A stretch of DNA of 5,730 bases from an uncultured Candidatus Melainabacteria bacterium. Lineage in GTDB: Bacteria; Cyanobacteriota; Vampirovibrionia; Gastranaerophilales; Gastranaerophilaceae. The stretch is taken from contig CAKVGW010000085.1 in the NCBI GenBank assembly GCA_934747325.1, positions 1 to 5,730 of the forward strand. The letters are read 5' to 3'. The translations under genes were made by a program, and so were the position numbers. How positions within the stretch are numbered: position 1 is the first letter of the stretch; each line of letters begins with the position of its first letter. Under the pieces are notes generated by a model. The model was given only the letters and a program-made list of their open reading frames with translations, was not told the origin of the DNA and made no database searches. Below are positions 1 to 5,723 of this stretch, one piece after another.

Positions 1-1613
1 GTTTTGTGAGAAGTTGTTTTAGAAGTCATCTTCATTACAACAGGATATCCGATAGAATCAGCGATTGAAACAGCTTCATCTTCAGATTTTGCAAAGCCTG
101 ATTTACATACTCTGATACCGTAAGCATCCAATACATCAATAGATTCACGAGTTGTAAGTTGTGCTCTGCCTTCATTAACTGATTTAGCGATAATTTCTTG
201 AGCGCGTTTATAGTCAACATCAAATGTAGGGATTTTGCCTTCTGGTCTTTCCATCCATTTTCTTTGTTGGTTCAATCTGTTCAAACCATCAGCAGCTTCT
301 TCAGCGTACATAAAGAATGGCATGTTAACTTCCATATCTGATAATGCTGAGAAGAATTCAGACTTAGTCATGAATACACCGATAACAGGTTTTTCAGGGT
401 GCTCAGCCTTAATTTCCATAAGAGCTTTAGCAACATCAATATCTTTCAAGCCTAAGAATGGAAGATAGATTGTGATAATCATATCAACATTTTCATCAGC
501 GATAACAGTTTCTAATGTTTGTTTGTAGTGTTCGATAGGTGCTGAAGCAATCATATCGATAGGGTTTTTAACTGATGCAGCTGATGGTAAGAAACTTCTT
601 AATTTTTCTTTAGTAGCGTCAGAAATCTTAGCGATTTGCATACCGTGTTCACAAATTGCGTCAGTTGCCATAATACCAGGACCGCCTGAGTTTGTAATAA
701 TAGCTACTCTGTCACCTTTTGGAATAGGGCAGTTAGCGAAAACTTTAGCTGTTGCGAACAAATCTTGTAAAGAGTATTCTCTGATAACACCTGATTGGTT
801 TAACAATGCGTTAGCAGCTTTATCAGCACCTGCTAAAGAACCTGTGTGAGATGATGCAGCGCTAGCACCTGCAGCTGAACGACCTGCTTTAAGAGCAAGG
901 ATAGGTTTCTTTTTAGAAATTCTTGAAGCTAATTTTCTGAAGTTAGCAGGATTTTGGATAGATTCCATGTAAAGTAGAATTTGTTCTACGTCTTTTTCAT
1001 CTTCCCAGTATTCTAAAGCTGTTTCAGCATTAACGTCTGCTTGGTTACCAATTGAAATGAATTGTGCAAAACCAAGGTTCAAGTCTTTAAGGATGTTTAA
1101 AATACCGCCACCTAAAGCACCTGATTGAGAAACAAAACCGATGTTACCACGTTCAGGTAATGATTCAGCGAAACATCCGTCCATTCTGATTTCAGGGTGA
1201 GTGTTTACAACGCCTAAGCAGTTAGGGCCAACACATCTCATACCGTATTCTCTAACTTTAGCTAATAATTGTTTTTCAGCTTCAGCACCTTCTTTACCAG
1301 TTTCTTTGAAGCCTGCTGTGATGATACATAGACCTTTAATACCTTTTTCGTGACATTGGTCAATTGTTGAAAGTACAAATTTAGCATTTACAACGATAAT
1401 TGCTAAATCTACTTCACCAGGAATTTCCAAAACAGAAGTATATGCTTGTAATCCTTCGATAACTCCGCCTTTTGGGTTTACCGGATAAATGTTACCGTTA
1501 AATTTGTATTCTTGTAATCTTTTCATGATATCTGAACCAATTGTGTGTTCTTTAGTAGAAGCACCAACGACTGCAATTGATTTTGGTTTCATGATTTTGT
1601 CTAAAACGTTCAT
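1..1613 (-). CDS. ADP-forming acetate/acyl-CoA ligase (fused alpha-beta), 3' end cut by window edge
   Basis: An open frame from ATG at 1613 runs without a stop to the left edge, giving 537 residues; the family usually has about 700. The family converts acetyl-CoA + ADP + Pi to acetate + ATP + CoA in the cytoplasm, making ATP in fermenters. Visible parts: a Rossmann CoA-binding domain (residues 1-130, SIAVVGAS at 12-19, GPNCLGV at 129-135), a CoA-ligase domain (SQSGALG at 162-168, GNQADV at 189-194), the phosphohistidine motif SHTGS with His256, a second ligase subdomain (TNSGGPG at 307-313, NPIDM at 350-354), and from about 485 the start of an ATP-grasp domain (YPVVMK at 523-528). The retained His argues against a Pat-type acetyltransferase, which as I recall lacks it. 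AGGAAG six bases upstream supports the start. Codon use is biased: I found no ATA codons, and AAC, ATC and TTC are common, unlike its neighbours. Acyl specificity cannot be read from sequence. Confidence 0.93.
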   Translation of the reverse strand, partial: MNVLDKIMKPKSIAVVGASTKEHTIGSDIMKRLQEYKFNGNIYPVNPKGGVIEGLQAYTSVLEIPGEVDLAIIVVNAKFVLSTIDQCHEKGIKGLCIITAGFKETGKEGAEAEKQLLAKVREYGMRCVGPNCLGVVNTHPEIRMDGCFAESLPERGNIGFVSQSGALGGGILNILKDLNLGFAQFISIGNQADVNAETALEYWEDEKDVEQILLYMESIQNPANFRKLASRISKKKPILALKAGRSAAGASAASSHTGSLAGADKAANALLNQSGVIREYSLQDLFATAKVFANCPIPKGDRVAIITNSGGPGIMATDAICEHGMQIAKISDATKEKLRSFLPSAASVKNPIDMIASAPIEHYKQTLETVIADENVDMIITIYLPFLGLKDIDVAKALMEIKAEHPEKPVIGVFMTKSEFFSALSDMEVNMPFFMYAEEAADGLNRLNQQRKWMERPEGKIPTFDVDYKRAQEIIAKSVNEGRAQLTTRESIDVLDAYGIRVCKSGFAKSEDEAVSIADSIGYPVVMKMTSKTTSHK

Positions 1614-1619
1614 GAGTCT

Positions 1620-1673
1620 CTTCCTTTCTTTTAATTACATGAAAATTATATTACAAACACTATATAGGGGGTA
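1620..1673 (-). promoter_or_regulatory. Probable promoter and ribosome binding site of the CoA ligase gene
   Basis: On the minus strand a perfect TATAAT lies at 1650-1645, which would place the transcript start near 1638 and leave a leader of about 25 nt. The Shine-Dalgarno AGGAAG is at 1625-1620. At the expected -35 distance (17 bp) there is TACCCC rather than TTGACA; it lies in a short C5 run (1671-1667) that stands out in AT-rich DNA. This suggests activator dependence or another sigma contact, but that is inference. Confidence 0.5.
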
Positions 1674-1745
1674 GTTTTTGTTAAAATTTCTTAAGCAACA
1701 AAAACATATTCCTTTTTATTTGTAAAAAGAAAAAAGAAAGAAAAT

Positions 1746-1784
1746 AAAAAAGACTTTATTGTCAAATAAATTAAAACTTTATTT
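1746..1784 (-). terminator. Weak AT-only hairpin after the 79-residue gene
   Basis: Read on the minus strand, AAATAAA (1784-1778) can pair with TTTATTT (1770-1764) around a 7-nt loop. A 3-bp GAC/GTC stem (1763-1752) and six T residues (1751-1746) follow. With no GC in the main stem, this is a poor intrinsic terminator and read-through into the ligase gene is likely. The rest of 1685-1745 is a mostly purine tract on the plus strand with nothing else recognisable. Confidence 0.25.
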
Positions 1785-2023
1785 TAGCTGGTTATTTTAG
1801 TAAGTAATCTTTGCCAAAAAGACGGTCTTTTAGAGCTTTCAGCTATTTGCATATAAGGTTTTGGGAACTCATAAGGATAAGGCTGTTTTCTAAAACAATC
1901 TTCGCAACCGTATTTACTTTGAAAATTTTGAAATACATTACCGGATACTCCCATAGAATTGCCTCCAACCATTGGATTCATTCCGCCCATCATTGAGTAA
2001 CCACCGCCAATATTCATTGCCAT
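1784..2023 (-). CDS. Small Gly/Met-rich protein with a CxxC pair, unknown function
   Basis: This is a 79-residue frame whose start is set by AAGGTG at 2036-2031, seven bases before ATG at 2023. An in-frame ATG exists further up at 2077, but it lies within the apparent promoter and has no binding site. The N-terminal 30 residues are rich in Gly, Met, Asn and Ser with no charge, and look flexible. Cys40-Glu-Asp-Cys43 follows, then a Pro/Tyr-rich stretch (residues 47-58), then a basic, partly amphipathic C-terminus (residues 65-76). There is no signal peptide or clear membrane segment. The CxxC could bind a metal or be redox active, but two cysteines alone cannot show that. I do not recognise the family. 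It has its own promoter with an HLR1-like repeat, and sits 87 bp after the PHP gene and 170 bp before the ligase gene. Confidence 0.72.
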   Translation of the reverse strand: MAMNIGGGYSMMGGMNPMVGGNSMGVSGNVFQNFQSKYGCEDCFRKQPYPYEFPKPYMQIAESSKRPSFWQRLLTKITS

Positions 2024-2051
2024 AACTAAACACCTTTTTTCACTACACTTA

Positions 2052-2080
2052 CTTATATAAAGTTTTTTCGTAGTCAAAAA
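2052..2080 (-). promoter_or_regulatory. Candidate promoter of the 79-residue gene
   Basis: On the minus strand TTTTTG (2080-2075) and TATAAG (2057-2052) are 17 bp apart, giving a transcript start near 2045 and a leader of about 22 nt that contains the Shine-Dalgarno site. A better -35 match, TTGACT (2077-2072), is only 14 bp from TATAAG, so the exact boxes are uncertain. The poor -35 arrangement fits a promoter helped by a bound activator, and an HLR1-like repeat sits directly upstream. Confidence 0.45.
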
Positions 2081-2087
2081 TTGCTTA

Positions 2088-2105
2088 TATGTAACAAATT
2101 GTAAC
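2088..2105 (-). promoter_or_regulatory. HLR1-like direct repeat (OmpR/RpaB-type site) upstream of the 79-residue gene
   Basis: The minus strand reads GTTACAATTTGTTACATA. As I recall it, the cyanobacterial HLR1 consensus bound by RpaB is (G/T)TTACA(T/A)(T/A)NN(G/T)TTACA(T/A)(T/A), and every position matches. The half-sites repeat every 10 bp. The site starts 6 bp after the PHP stop codon and ends 7 bp before the proposed -35, at about -60 to -43 from the inferred start. That is a typical activator position. The match is seen directly; the identity of the bound protein is inference. Confidence 0.55.
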
Positions 2106-2110
2106 GTAAA

Positions 2111-2725
2111 TCATGAAAAATTTTCGCCGTGAAAATCAGTACCACCGGTTTTTATTAGTTGTGGATATTTATCTGCAATTTTTCTAACATCTTTAGAAGA
2201 ATGAAATTTAACGATTTTTCTAAACCGTGGATACGGATAATAAACTTCTATACCATCCAAACCGTAGGACATAAGTTTTTTCACCAATCCCTCCAAACTT
2301 ATTGCCCAATAGCAAGCCGGATGTGCAAGAACTGCAATTCCACCTGCTTTATGAATAGCTTCAATAAGTTTAGGGACATTTCGTTTTGAAAACAAACGAA
2401 TAAAATCACCCTCTGTTTCAGCTTTAGTTTTTGCCAAAAACGGTTTTAAAAATTCAGAATTCACATCAATTCCGTAAGCAAGCAAATGAATAAAAACATA
2501 ACCACACCAACAATCAAATTCTACACCCGTTAAAAGAATATCGTCTTGAATTTTTTTGTGACCTTCAACTGTGTTGTGATCAGTAATTGCAATTAATTCA
2601 TATCCGTTTGCTTTTGCATTTTTAACAACCTGTCCAAAATCAGCTTTTCCGTCTGAATAAGTTGTATGAATATGTAAATTTATTTTTTTAAAGTCTTCTT
2701 CTTTTAAATCTCTTAAATTTCTCAT
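2111..2725 (-). CDS. Short PHP-domain metal-dependent phosphoesterase (TrpH/YciV-like)
   Basis: This 204-residue protein carries the metal-binding motifs of the PHP superfamily: HIHTTYSDG (His18, His20, Asp25), ITDHNT (Asp49, His50), Glu69, His80, AHP (His135) and a final TDFHG (Asp197, His199). These would form a tri-metal site that cleaves phosphoesters. The closest family I recognise is TrpH/YciV (RNase AM), which acts on short RNA or 3',5'-bisphosphonucleotides. That family is about 280-290 residues, so this protein lacks much of the usual middle insertion; only about 50 residues separate Glu69 from the IHKAGGIAVLAHP block. Substrate is therefore uncertain. The ATG at 2725 is the first start after an in-frame stop (TAA at 2731-2729) and has no clear Shine-Dalgarno site. 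TATAAT lies only 2 bp before it. The gene is divergent from the membrane gene and has no terminator before the next minus-strand gene. Confidence 0.85.
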   Translation of the reverse strand: MRNLRDLKEEDFKKINLHIHTTYSDGKADFGQVVKNAKANGYELIAITDHNTVEGHKKIQDDILLTGVEFDCWCGYVFIHLLAYGIDVNSEFLKPFLAKTKAETEGDFIRLFSKRNVPKLIEAIHKAGGIAVLAHPACYWAISLEGLVKKLMSYGLDGIEVYYPYPRFRKIVKFHSSKDVRKIADKYPQLIKTGGTDFHGENFS

Positions 2726-2782
2726 AGATTATATTTTAATATATAAATGAAGATGAACAAGTTGTTTATTAAAAATGTTATT

Positions 2783-2802
2783 GTTGGACAAGAATGCCCA
2801 AC
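2783..2802. repeat. 20-nt hairpin of a GTTGGGCA/TGCCCAAC type
   Basis: GTTGG (2783-2787) pairs with CCAAC (2798-2802). An A-C mismatch follows, then CA/TG and an AGAA loop. A G at 2788 in place of A would make the stem continuous, so this looks like a decayed copy of a perfect palindrome. Similar GTTGGGCA...TGCCCAAC hairpins are, from memory, common intergenic repeats in diverse bacteria. It has no T-run and so is not an intrinsic terminator. A smaller CGAC/GTCG pairing follows at 2803-2819. Confidence 0.45.
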
Positions 2803-2824
2803 CGACAGACCAAAAGTCGTTCAG

Positions 2825-2953
2825 GTGACTAATAATTTTCATCACCCCCTCTTTGTGGGAGAGGGTAGAATTTCAAGTTGAGAGTCTATTCTAAAAAAGA
2901 CTCGAAACTTAGAAATTCGGGTGAGGGTTCAAGCCGTAAGGGAAAATAATCAC
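2825..2953. repeat. Structured intergenic repeat, possible MITE, predicted three-way junction
   Basis: Three nested helices are visible. The outer helix pairs TCACCC (2842-2847) with GGGTGA (2919-2924). Inside, CCTCT (2848-2852) pairs with AGAGG (2860-2864). A long hairpin pairs GAATTTC (2868-2874) with GAAATTC (2912-2918), AAGTT (2875-2879) with AACTT (2906-2910), and GAGTCT (2882-2887) with AGACTC (2898-2903), closing a 10-nt loop. A tandem GA/GA mismatch sits within this hairpin. Looser terminal repeats (GTGA at 2825-2828, TCAC at 2950-2953, with TTTTC/GAAAA inside) suggest element ends. It is far richer in GC than its surroundings, which fits an inserted miniature element. No clear target duplication is visible. 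It contains no gene. Confidence 0.6.
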
Positions 2954-2979
2954 TAACATCAGTAAATTCTAATCTTTTT

Positions 2980-2988
2980 TGCTATAAT
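2980..2988 (+). promoter_or_regulatory. Extended -10 promoter of the membrane protein gene
   Basis: TGCTATAAT is a full TGN extended -10 box, which needs little -35 contact; the -35 region (about 2960-2965, CAGTAA) is indeed poor. The transcript should start near 2995, giving a leader of about 26 nt. The box lies 27 bp beyond the end of the structured repeat. Confidence 0.65.
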
Positions 2989-3008
2989 AAAAACCGTAAA
3001 CTTAATAC

Positions 3009-3014
3009 AGGGAG
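3009..3014 (+). promoter_or_regulatory. Ribosome binding site that fixes a GTG start
   Basis: AGGGAG lies six bases before GTG at 3021. An in-frame stop at 3003-3005 rules out any earlier start, and the next ATG (residue 30) has no comparable site, so GTG is the start. Confidence 0.8.
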
Positions 3015-3020
3015 CAAATT

Positions 3021-4037
3021 GTGACAAAACAAAATAAAACGCCTTTAGGAATTTTCGCAGAATCAATAGGATTATATTTTTCAAATTTTGACAAATTTGT
3101 TCAATATATGTCATTCCCTGTATTAGGACAAATTGCAGGTCTAGGCTTAGTACTTTTAATCACGTTTTTTTATACTCAAAATCTGCCAAACTTAATTGAA
3201 AAATATCCTGCGCTTAATAATTTTAACACGCTAATATTATTATCAATAATAATTACACTCCCCGGTTTAGCAATATTTATTAAAGCATTTTGGGATTACT
3301 TAGTTGCCTACGGCGCAATAAATTCAATGCTTGATAACATGCTAAAAAGCGGACGTGTATATGACTTTGATGCTCATACAGAATTAGTTAAACGCAGAAG
3401 CGTTCCATTTGTCGGACTTTGGTTTTTGTTTGGAATTTTTTCAATATTAGCAATCTGTCCTCTGTTTTGGGTTGTTTGCGGAATATTAGCAGTATATTTT
3501 GTTCTTGTTTTTCAGATTTTCACATTTGAACCGGAATTATCTCCCGCAGGATGCGTAAAAAGAAGTTTAAATTTAATTAAAGGACACTTTGCATCGACAT
3601 TTATGTTAATGGCGTTCGTTGGATTATTAACTTATTTATTTATTCCGCAAATCGTAATTAAATTATTTGATATTGGCAATATCAACAACTTTTTTGCAAA
3701 TCTGATTATGCCAATTGTGAGCCAACTACCTGACTTGAATTTGCAAATGTATGGTTTGCCTGAAATTTCAAAAGAAAATATTGCTCTATTTACGATACAA
3801 ACTTTTGTAGCCCAAATTTTAATCCAATATACGCTACCATTACGTTCTATTCTTTGGTCTATGTGGTATAGAGAATTAGCAAAAGCAGACTTTAAGCCAA
3901 AAGAAACAACTTCTAAAAAAAGAAAAACAAAACGTCCGAGTGAAAAACTAATGGAAGCATCACGTAAAAAATACAGCAAGAAAAAACTTGACCCTAACAT
4001 CCTAAAACGAGCGTCAGAAAAAGATGAAGAAGATTAA
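3021..4037 (+). CDS. Multi-pass membrane protein with lysine-rich cytoplasmic tail, function unknown
   Basis: This is a 338-residue protein starting at GTG. Hydrophobic stretches that look like membrane helices lie at about 30-52, 69-99, 128-146, 147-168, 191-214 and 254-282. After the fourth comes ELSPAGCVKRSLNLIKGHF (residues 172-190). This resembles the 'P..a..rS..l.kg.f' signature seen in DUF975 and GDPD-type membrane-domain families, where a short amphipathic segment precedes the next helix. I use that only as a loose family hint. The tail (284-338) is very rich in Lys and Arg and ends in acidic residues; it should be cytoplasmic and may touch nucleic acid, the ribosome or lipid head groups. 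No catalytic motif is visible. Transcription is from its own extended -10 promoter. Its stop codon overlaps that of the convergent kinase gene. Confidence 0.85.
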   Translation: MTKQNKTPLGIFAESIGLYFSNFDKFVQYMSFPVLGQIAGLGLVLLITFFYTQNLPNLIEKYPALNNFNTLILLSIIITLPGLAIFIKAFWDYLVAYGAINSMLDNMLKSGRVYDFDAHTELVKRRSVPFVGLWFLFGIFSILAICPLFWVVCGILAVYFVLVFQIFTFEPELSPAGCVKRSLNLIKGHFASTFMLMAFVGLLTYLFIPQIVIKLFDIGNINNFFANLIMPIVSQLPDLNLQMYGLPEISKENIALFTIQTFVAQILIQYTLPLRSILWSMWYRELAKADFKPKETTSKKRKTKRPSEKLMEASRKKYSKKKLDPNILKRASEKDEED

Positions 4038-5497
4038 AGTACTATCTCATTAATCAAAGCATGATTATCAGTCAAAATCGGTAATTCTACAATAAACGAA
4101 TTGTCATTACCATTGTTTTTTAAAGAAATATTGCCTTCGTTCGCCTCAACAACTTTTCTACAAAAATACAAACCTAAGCCAATGCCGTTGCTACGTTGTA
4201 ACGGTTCTCCACAAACATATTTATCAAAAATTTGTTCTTTTAAGCTTTGTGCGATTACATCACTTTTGTTTGTTATAGAAAAGAATATTGAATTGTTTTC
4301 TCTATGTAAATCTATTTTTACTATAGAATTTTCGTACGCATAATTTATACCATTGTTTAGCATATTACCTACAACCCTGCATATTTGTATTTCATCTGCA
4401 AAAAGCTTATCTTTTTCTGTTAAAGATGAGGTAAGTTCGATTTTAACATTTTTACTTAAAGCCAAGTCTTTTGTTTCTTTAACAGATTTTTGAACAACTT
4501 TAAATAAATCAAAATAACTTCTATTTAAAATAATTATGCCATTGTTATCTTTTCCACTTTTAAGCAAAGAATATAGCATTTCTTTCATGTATTTTGAAGA
4601 TTCTAAAATCATCTCTACCATTTCTTTTTGAGCAGAAGTCAATTCACCAAACATACCTTTATTCAAAAGTTCTAGAGAACTGATTTGGGCTTGCAAAGGA
4701 TTTTTCAAATCGTGACTCAATGTTGCTAAAAACAAATTCTTTTGATTTTCTAAACGTTTTTCTTTATCAATATTCTTGCAAATTGTTACAATTCCCATTA
4801 CATCATTATTTTCTGTTAAAATGGGAGCTTTGTTTATTTTGTACCAATGCATTTTTCCTTCATAATCTAATGCAGACTTTATTTTGTTTAAATTCTTTTT
4901 GTTTTGCAGTACATAATTATCTTCATTTGCCGTTTCTTCACTTGCGTCATTCACATTTATTCTAAGGTTATCCGCATAGTAGTCAATGCCTTCGTTCACA
5001 AAATTCTTTGAATGTTCATTTGCGACAATCAAATTTCTATCTTTATCTTTCATATAAACAAGTATCGGTAAATTTTCTAATAAAGTATTTAATTGATAAT
5101 TTTTTGCTATAAGTTTAGCTTTTAAACATTCTTCGTTTGTAACATCCGTTGATACCGTTAAAATACCTTCCAATTTTCCATTTTTAACAATTGGAGTAGT
5201 TGTTTGTTTAATAATTTTATTAACATTGTCATGGGACAAAACAAAGGTTACAGTTTGAATTTCTTGAGTTTGTATAACCTTCTTTGAACATTTTTCAAGA
5301 ACCTCAACACAGCTAAATGGCAAAGTTTCACACAACTTACGCCCTATAAATGATTCACCTTGTTTACCATTAACTAAATTAAAAAATGCCTTATTATAAG
5401 CGACATATCTTAAAGATAAATCTTTTACTGTAACAATATCTTCACAATATTCTAGAACAGCGTTTAATAAATGTTCTCTATTTTCAGTATTAATCAT
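4034..5497 (-). CDS. Soluble PAS-PAS sensor histidine kinase
   Basis: The 487-residue protein has no membrane segment, so it should sense a cytoplasmic signal. Order: PAS domain 1 (about 10-122, ending in the TDVT linker motif at 117-120), PAS domain 2 (about 133-245), a dimerisation and phosphotransfer helix pair (246-312) with SHDLKNP at 261-267 and His262 as the phosphorylated residue, and an ATP-binding domain (about 325-475). The N box is GNMLNNGINYA (377-387), the F box IFDKY (423-427), and the G2 box GIGLGL (438-443). The G1 box is altered: the usual DxGxG is N410-K-S-D-V. Such N-type variants occur in some active kinases, so it need not be dead. No response regulator is adjacent, so its partner lies outside the window. 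A weak TTAGG precedes the ATG by 8 bases. Confidence 0.93.
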   Translation of the reverse strand: MINTENREHLLNAVLEYCEDIVTVKDLSLRYVAYNKAFFNLVNGKQGESFIGRKLCETLPFSCVEVLEKCSKKVIQTQEIQTVTFVLSHDNVNKIIKQTTTPIVKNGKLEGILTVSTDVTNEECLKAKLIAKNYQLNTLLENLPILVYMKDKDRNLIVANEHSKNFVNEGIDYYADNLRINVNDASEETANEDNYVLQNKKNLNKIKSALDYEGKMHWYKINKAPILTENNDVMGIVTICKNIDKEKRLENQKNLFLATLSHDLKNPLQAQISSLELLNKGMFGELTSAQKEMVEMILESSKYMKEMLYSLLKSGKDNNGIIILNRSYFDLFKVVQKSVKETKDLALSKNVKIELTSSLTEKDKLFADEIQICRVVGNMLNNGINYAYENSIVKIDLHRENNSIFFSITNKSDVIAQSLKEQIFDKYVCGEPLQRSNGIGLGLYFCRKVVEANEGNISLKNNGNDNSFIVELPILTDNHALINEIVL

Positions 5498-5517
5498 AAT
5501 AAAAACCTAACAAAGAA

Positions 5518-5546
5518 ATTCTACTATTTTTTCAATGCTAAAACAA
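5518..5546 (-). promoter_or_regulatory. Probable promoter of the histidine kinase gene
   Basis: On the minus strand TTGTTT (5546-5541) and TAGAAT (5523-5518) are 17 bp apart, with a start near 5511 and a leader of about 14 nt. An 8-bp palindrome AACCGGTT (5549-5556) lies just upstream of the -35 and could be part of an operator. Confidence 0.55.
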
Positions 5547-5628
5547 TTAACCGGTTGGCTATTTTATTTGAACAAACAATTAAATCGGTCAAAGAATGAT
5601 TAATGCAGGTTAAACACAGGGATGTAAG

Positions 5629-5646
5629 AATGTAAACTTTTGTAAC
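5629..5646 (-). promoter_or_regulatory. Second HLR1-like direct repeat (OmpR/RpaB-type site)
   Basis: The minus strand reads GTTACAAAAGTTTACATT, again a full match to (G/T)TTACA(T/A)(T/A)NN(G/T)TTACA(T/A)(T/A), with a 10-bp period. A third half-site (TTACAT on the minus strand, 5628-5623) follows at 8-bp spacing. The site is 82 bp upstream of the kinase -35 and 77 bp before a possible GTG start on the plus strand, so either direction could be the target. In orientation it points toward the kinase gene; in distance it suits a plus-strand promoter near 5649-5677 better. Confidence 0.5.
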
Positions 5647-5689
5647 AATTTTCAAAAATCCCTAAAGTTTTAAGAATTTGTGCCGATAA

Positions 5690-5701
5690 CTTACATGTAA
5701 G
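5690..5701. repeat. Perfect 12-bp palindrome, possible operator
   Basis: CTTACATGTAAG is its own reverse complement. Each arm contains the TTACA/TGTAA element also used in the HLR1-like repeat 44 bp upstream, but here inverted rather than direct. If a plus-strand gene starts at 5724, the palindrome would lie in its promoter or leader. Confidence 0.45.
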
Positions 5702-5723
5702 ATTTAGGTAAAAGGGCGTTACA

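Noticed and set aside
1760..1765. Perfect TTGACA on the minus strand as a -35 box for the ligase gene
   Set aside because: No acceptable -10 lies 15-19 bp downstream, and it would be about 150 bp from the start codon.
2024..2077. Upstream ATG extending the small protein by 18 residues
   Set aside because: It overlaps the proposed promoter and has no Shine-Dalgarno site, while the ATG at 2023 has a clear one.
2088..2105. WalR (YycF) or Gram-positive PhoP box as the identity of the TGTAAC repeat
   Set aside because: Those boxes have an 11-bp period as I know them; both repeats here have exactly 10 bp, which fits HLR1 better. Not fully excluded.
2842..2924. Intrinsic terminator between the divergent genes
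   Set aside because: The structure has no adjacent T-run on either strand and neither flanking gene ends there.
2825..2953. CRISPR repeat or array
   Set aside because: The segments are inverted pairs within a single unit; there is no regular series of direct repeats with spacers.
3632..4000. 122-residue open frame on the minus strand inside the membrane protein gene
   Set aside because: It lies antisense to a well-supported gene, has no ribosome binding site that I can see, and its composition mirrors the hydrophobic codons of the other strand.
5573..5614. Possible cyanobacterial Pho box (TTTAACCT on the minus strand at 5614-5607, followed by weaker repeats)
   Set aside because: Only the first 8-mer fits. 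The next two match at about five of eight positions with irregular spacing, too weak to call.
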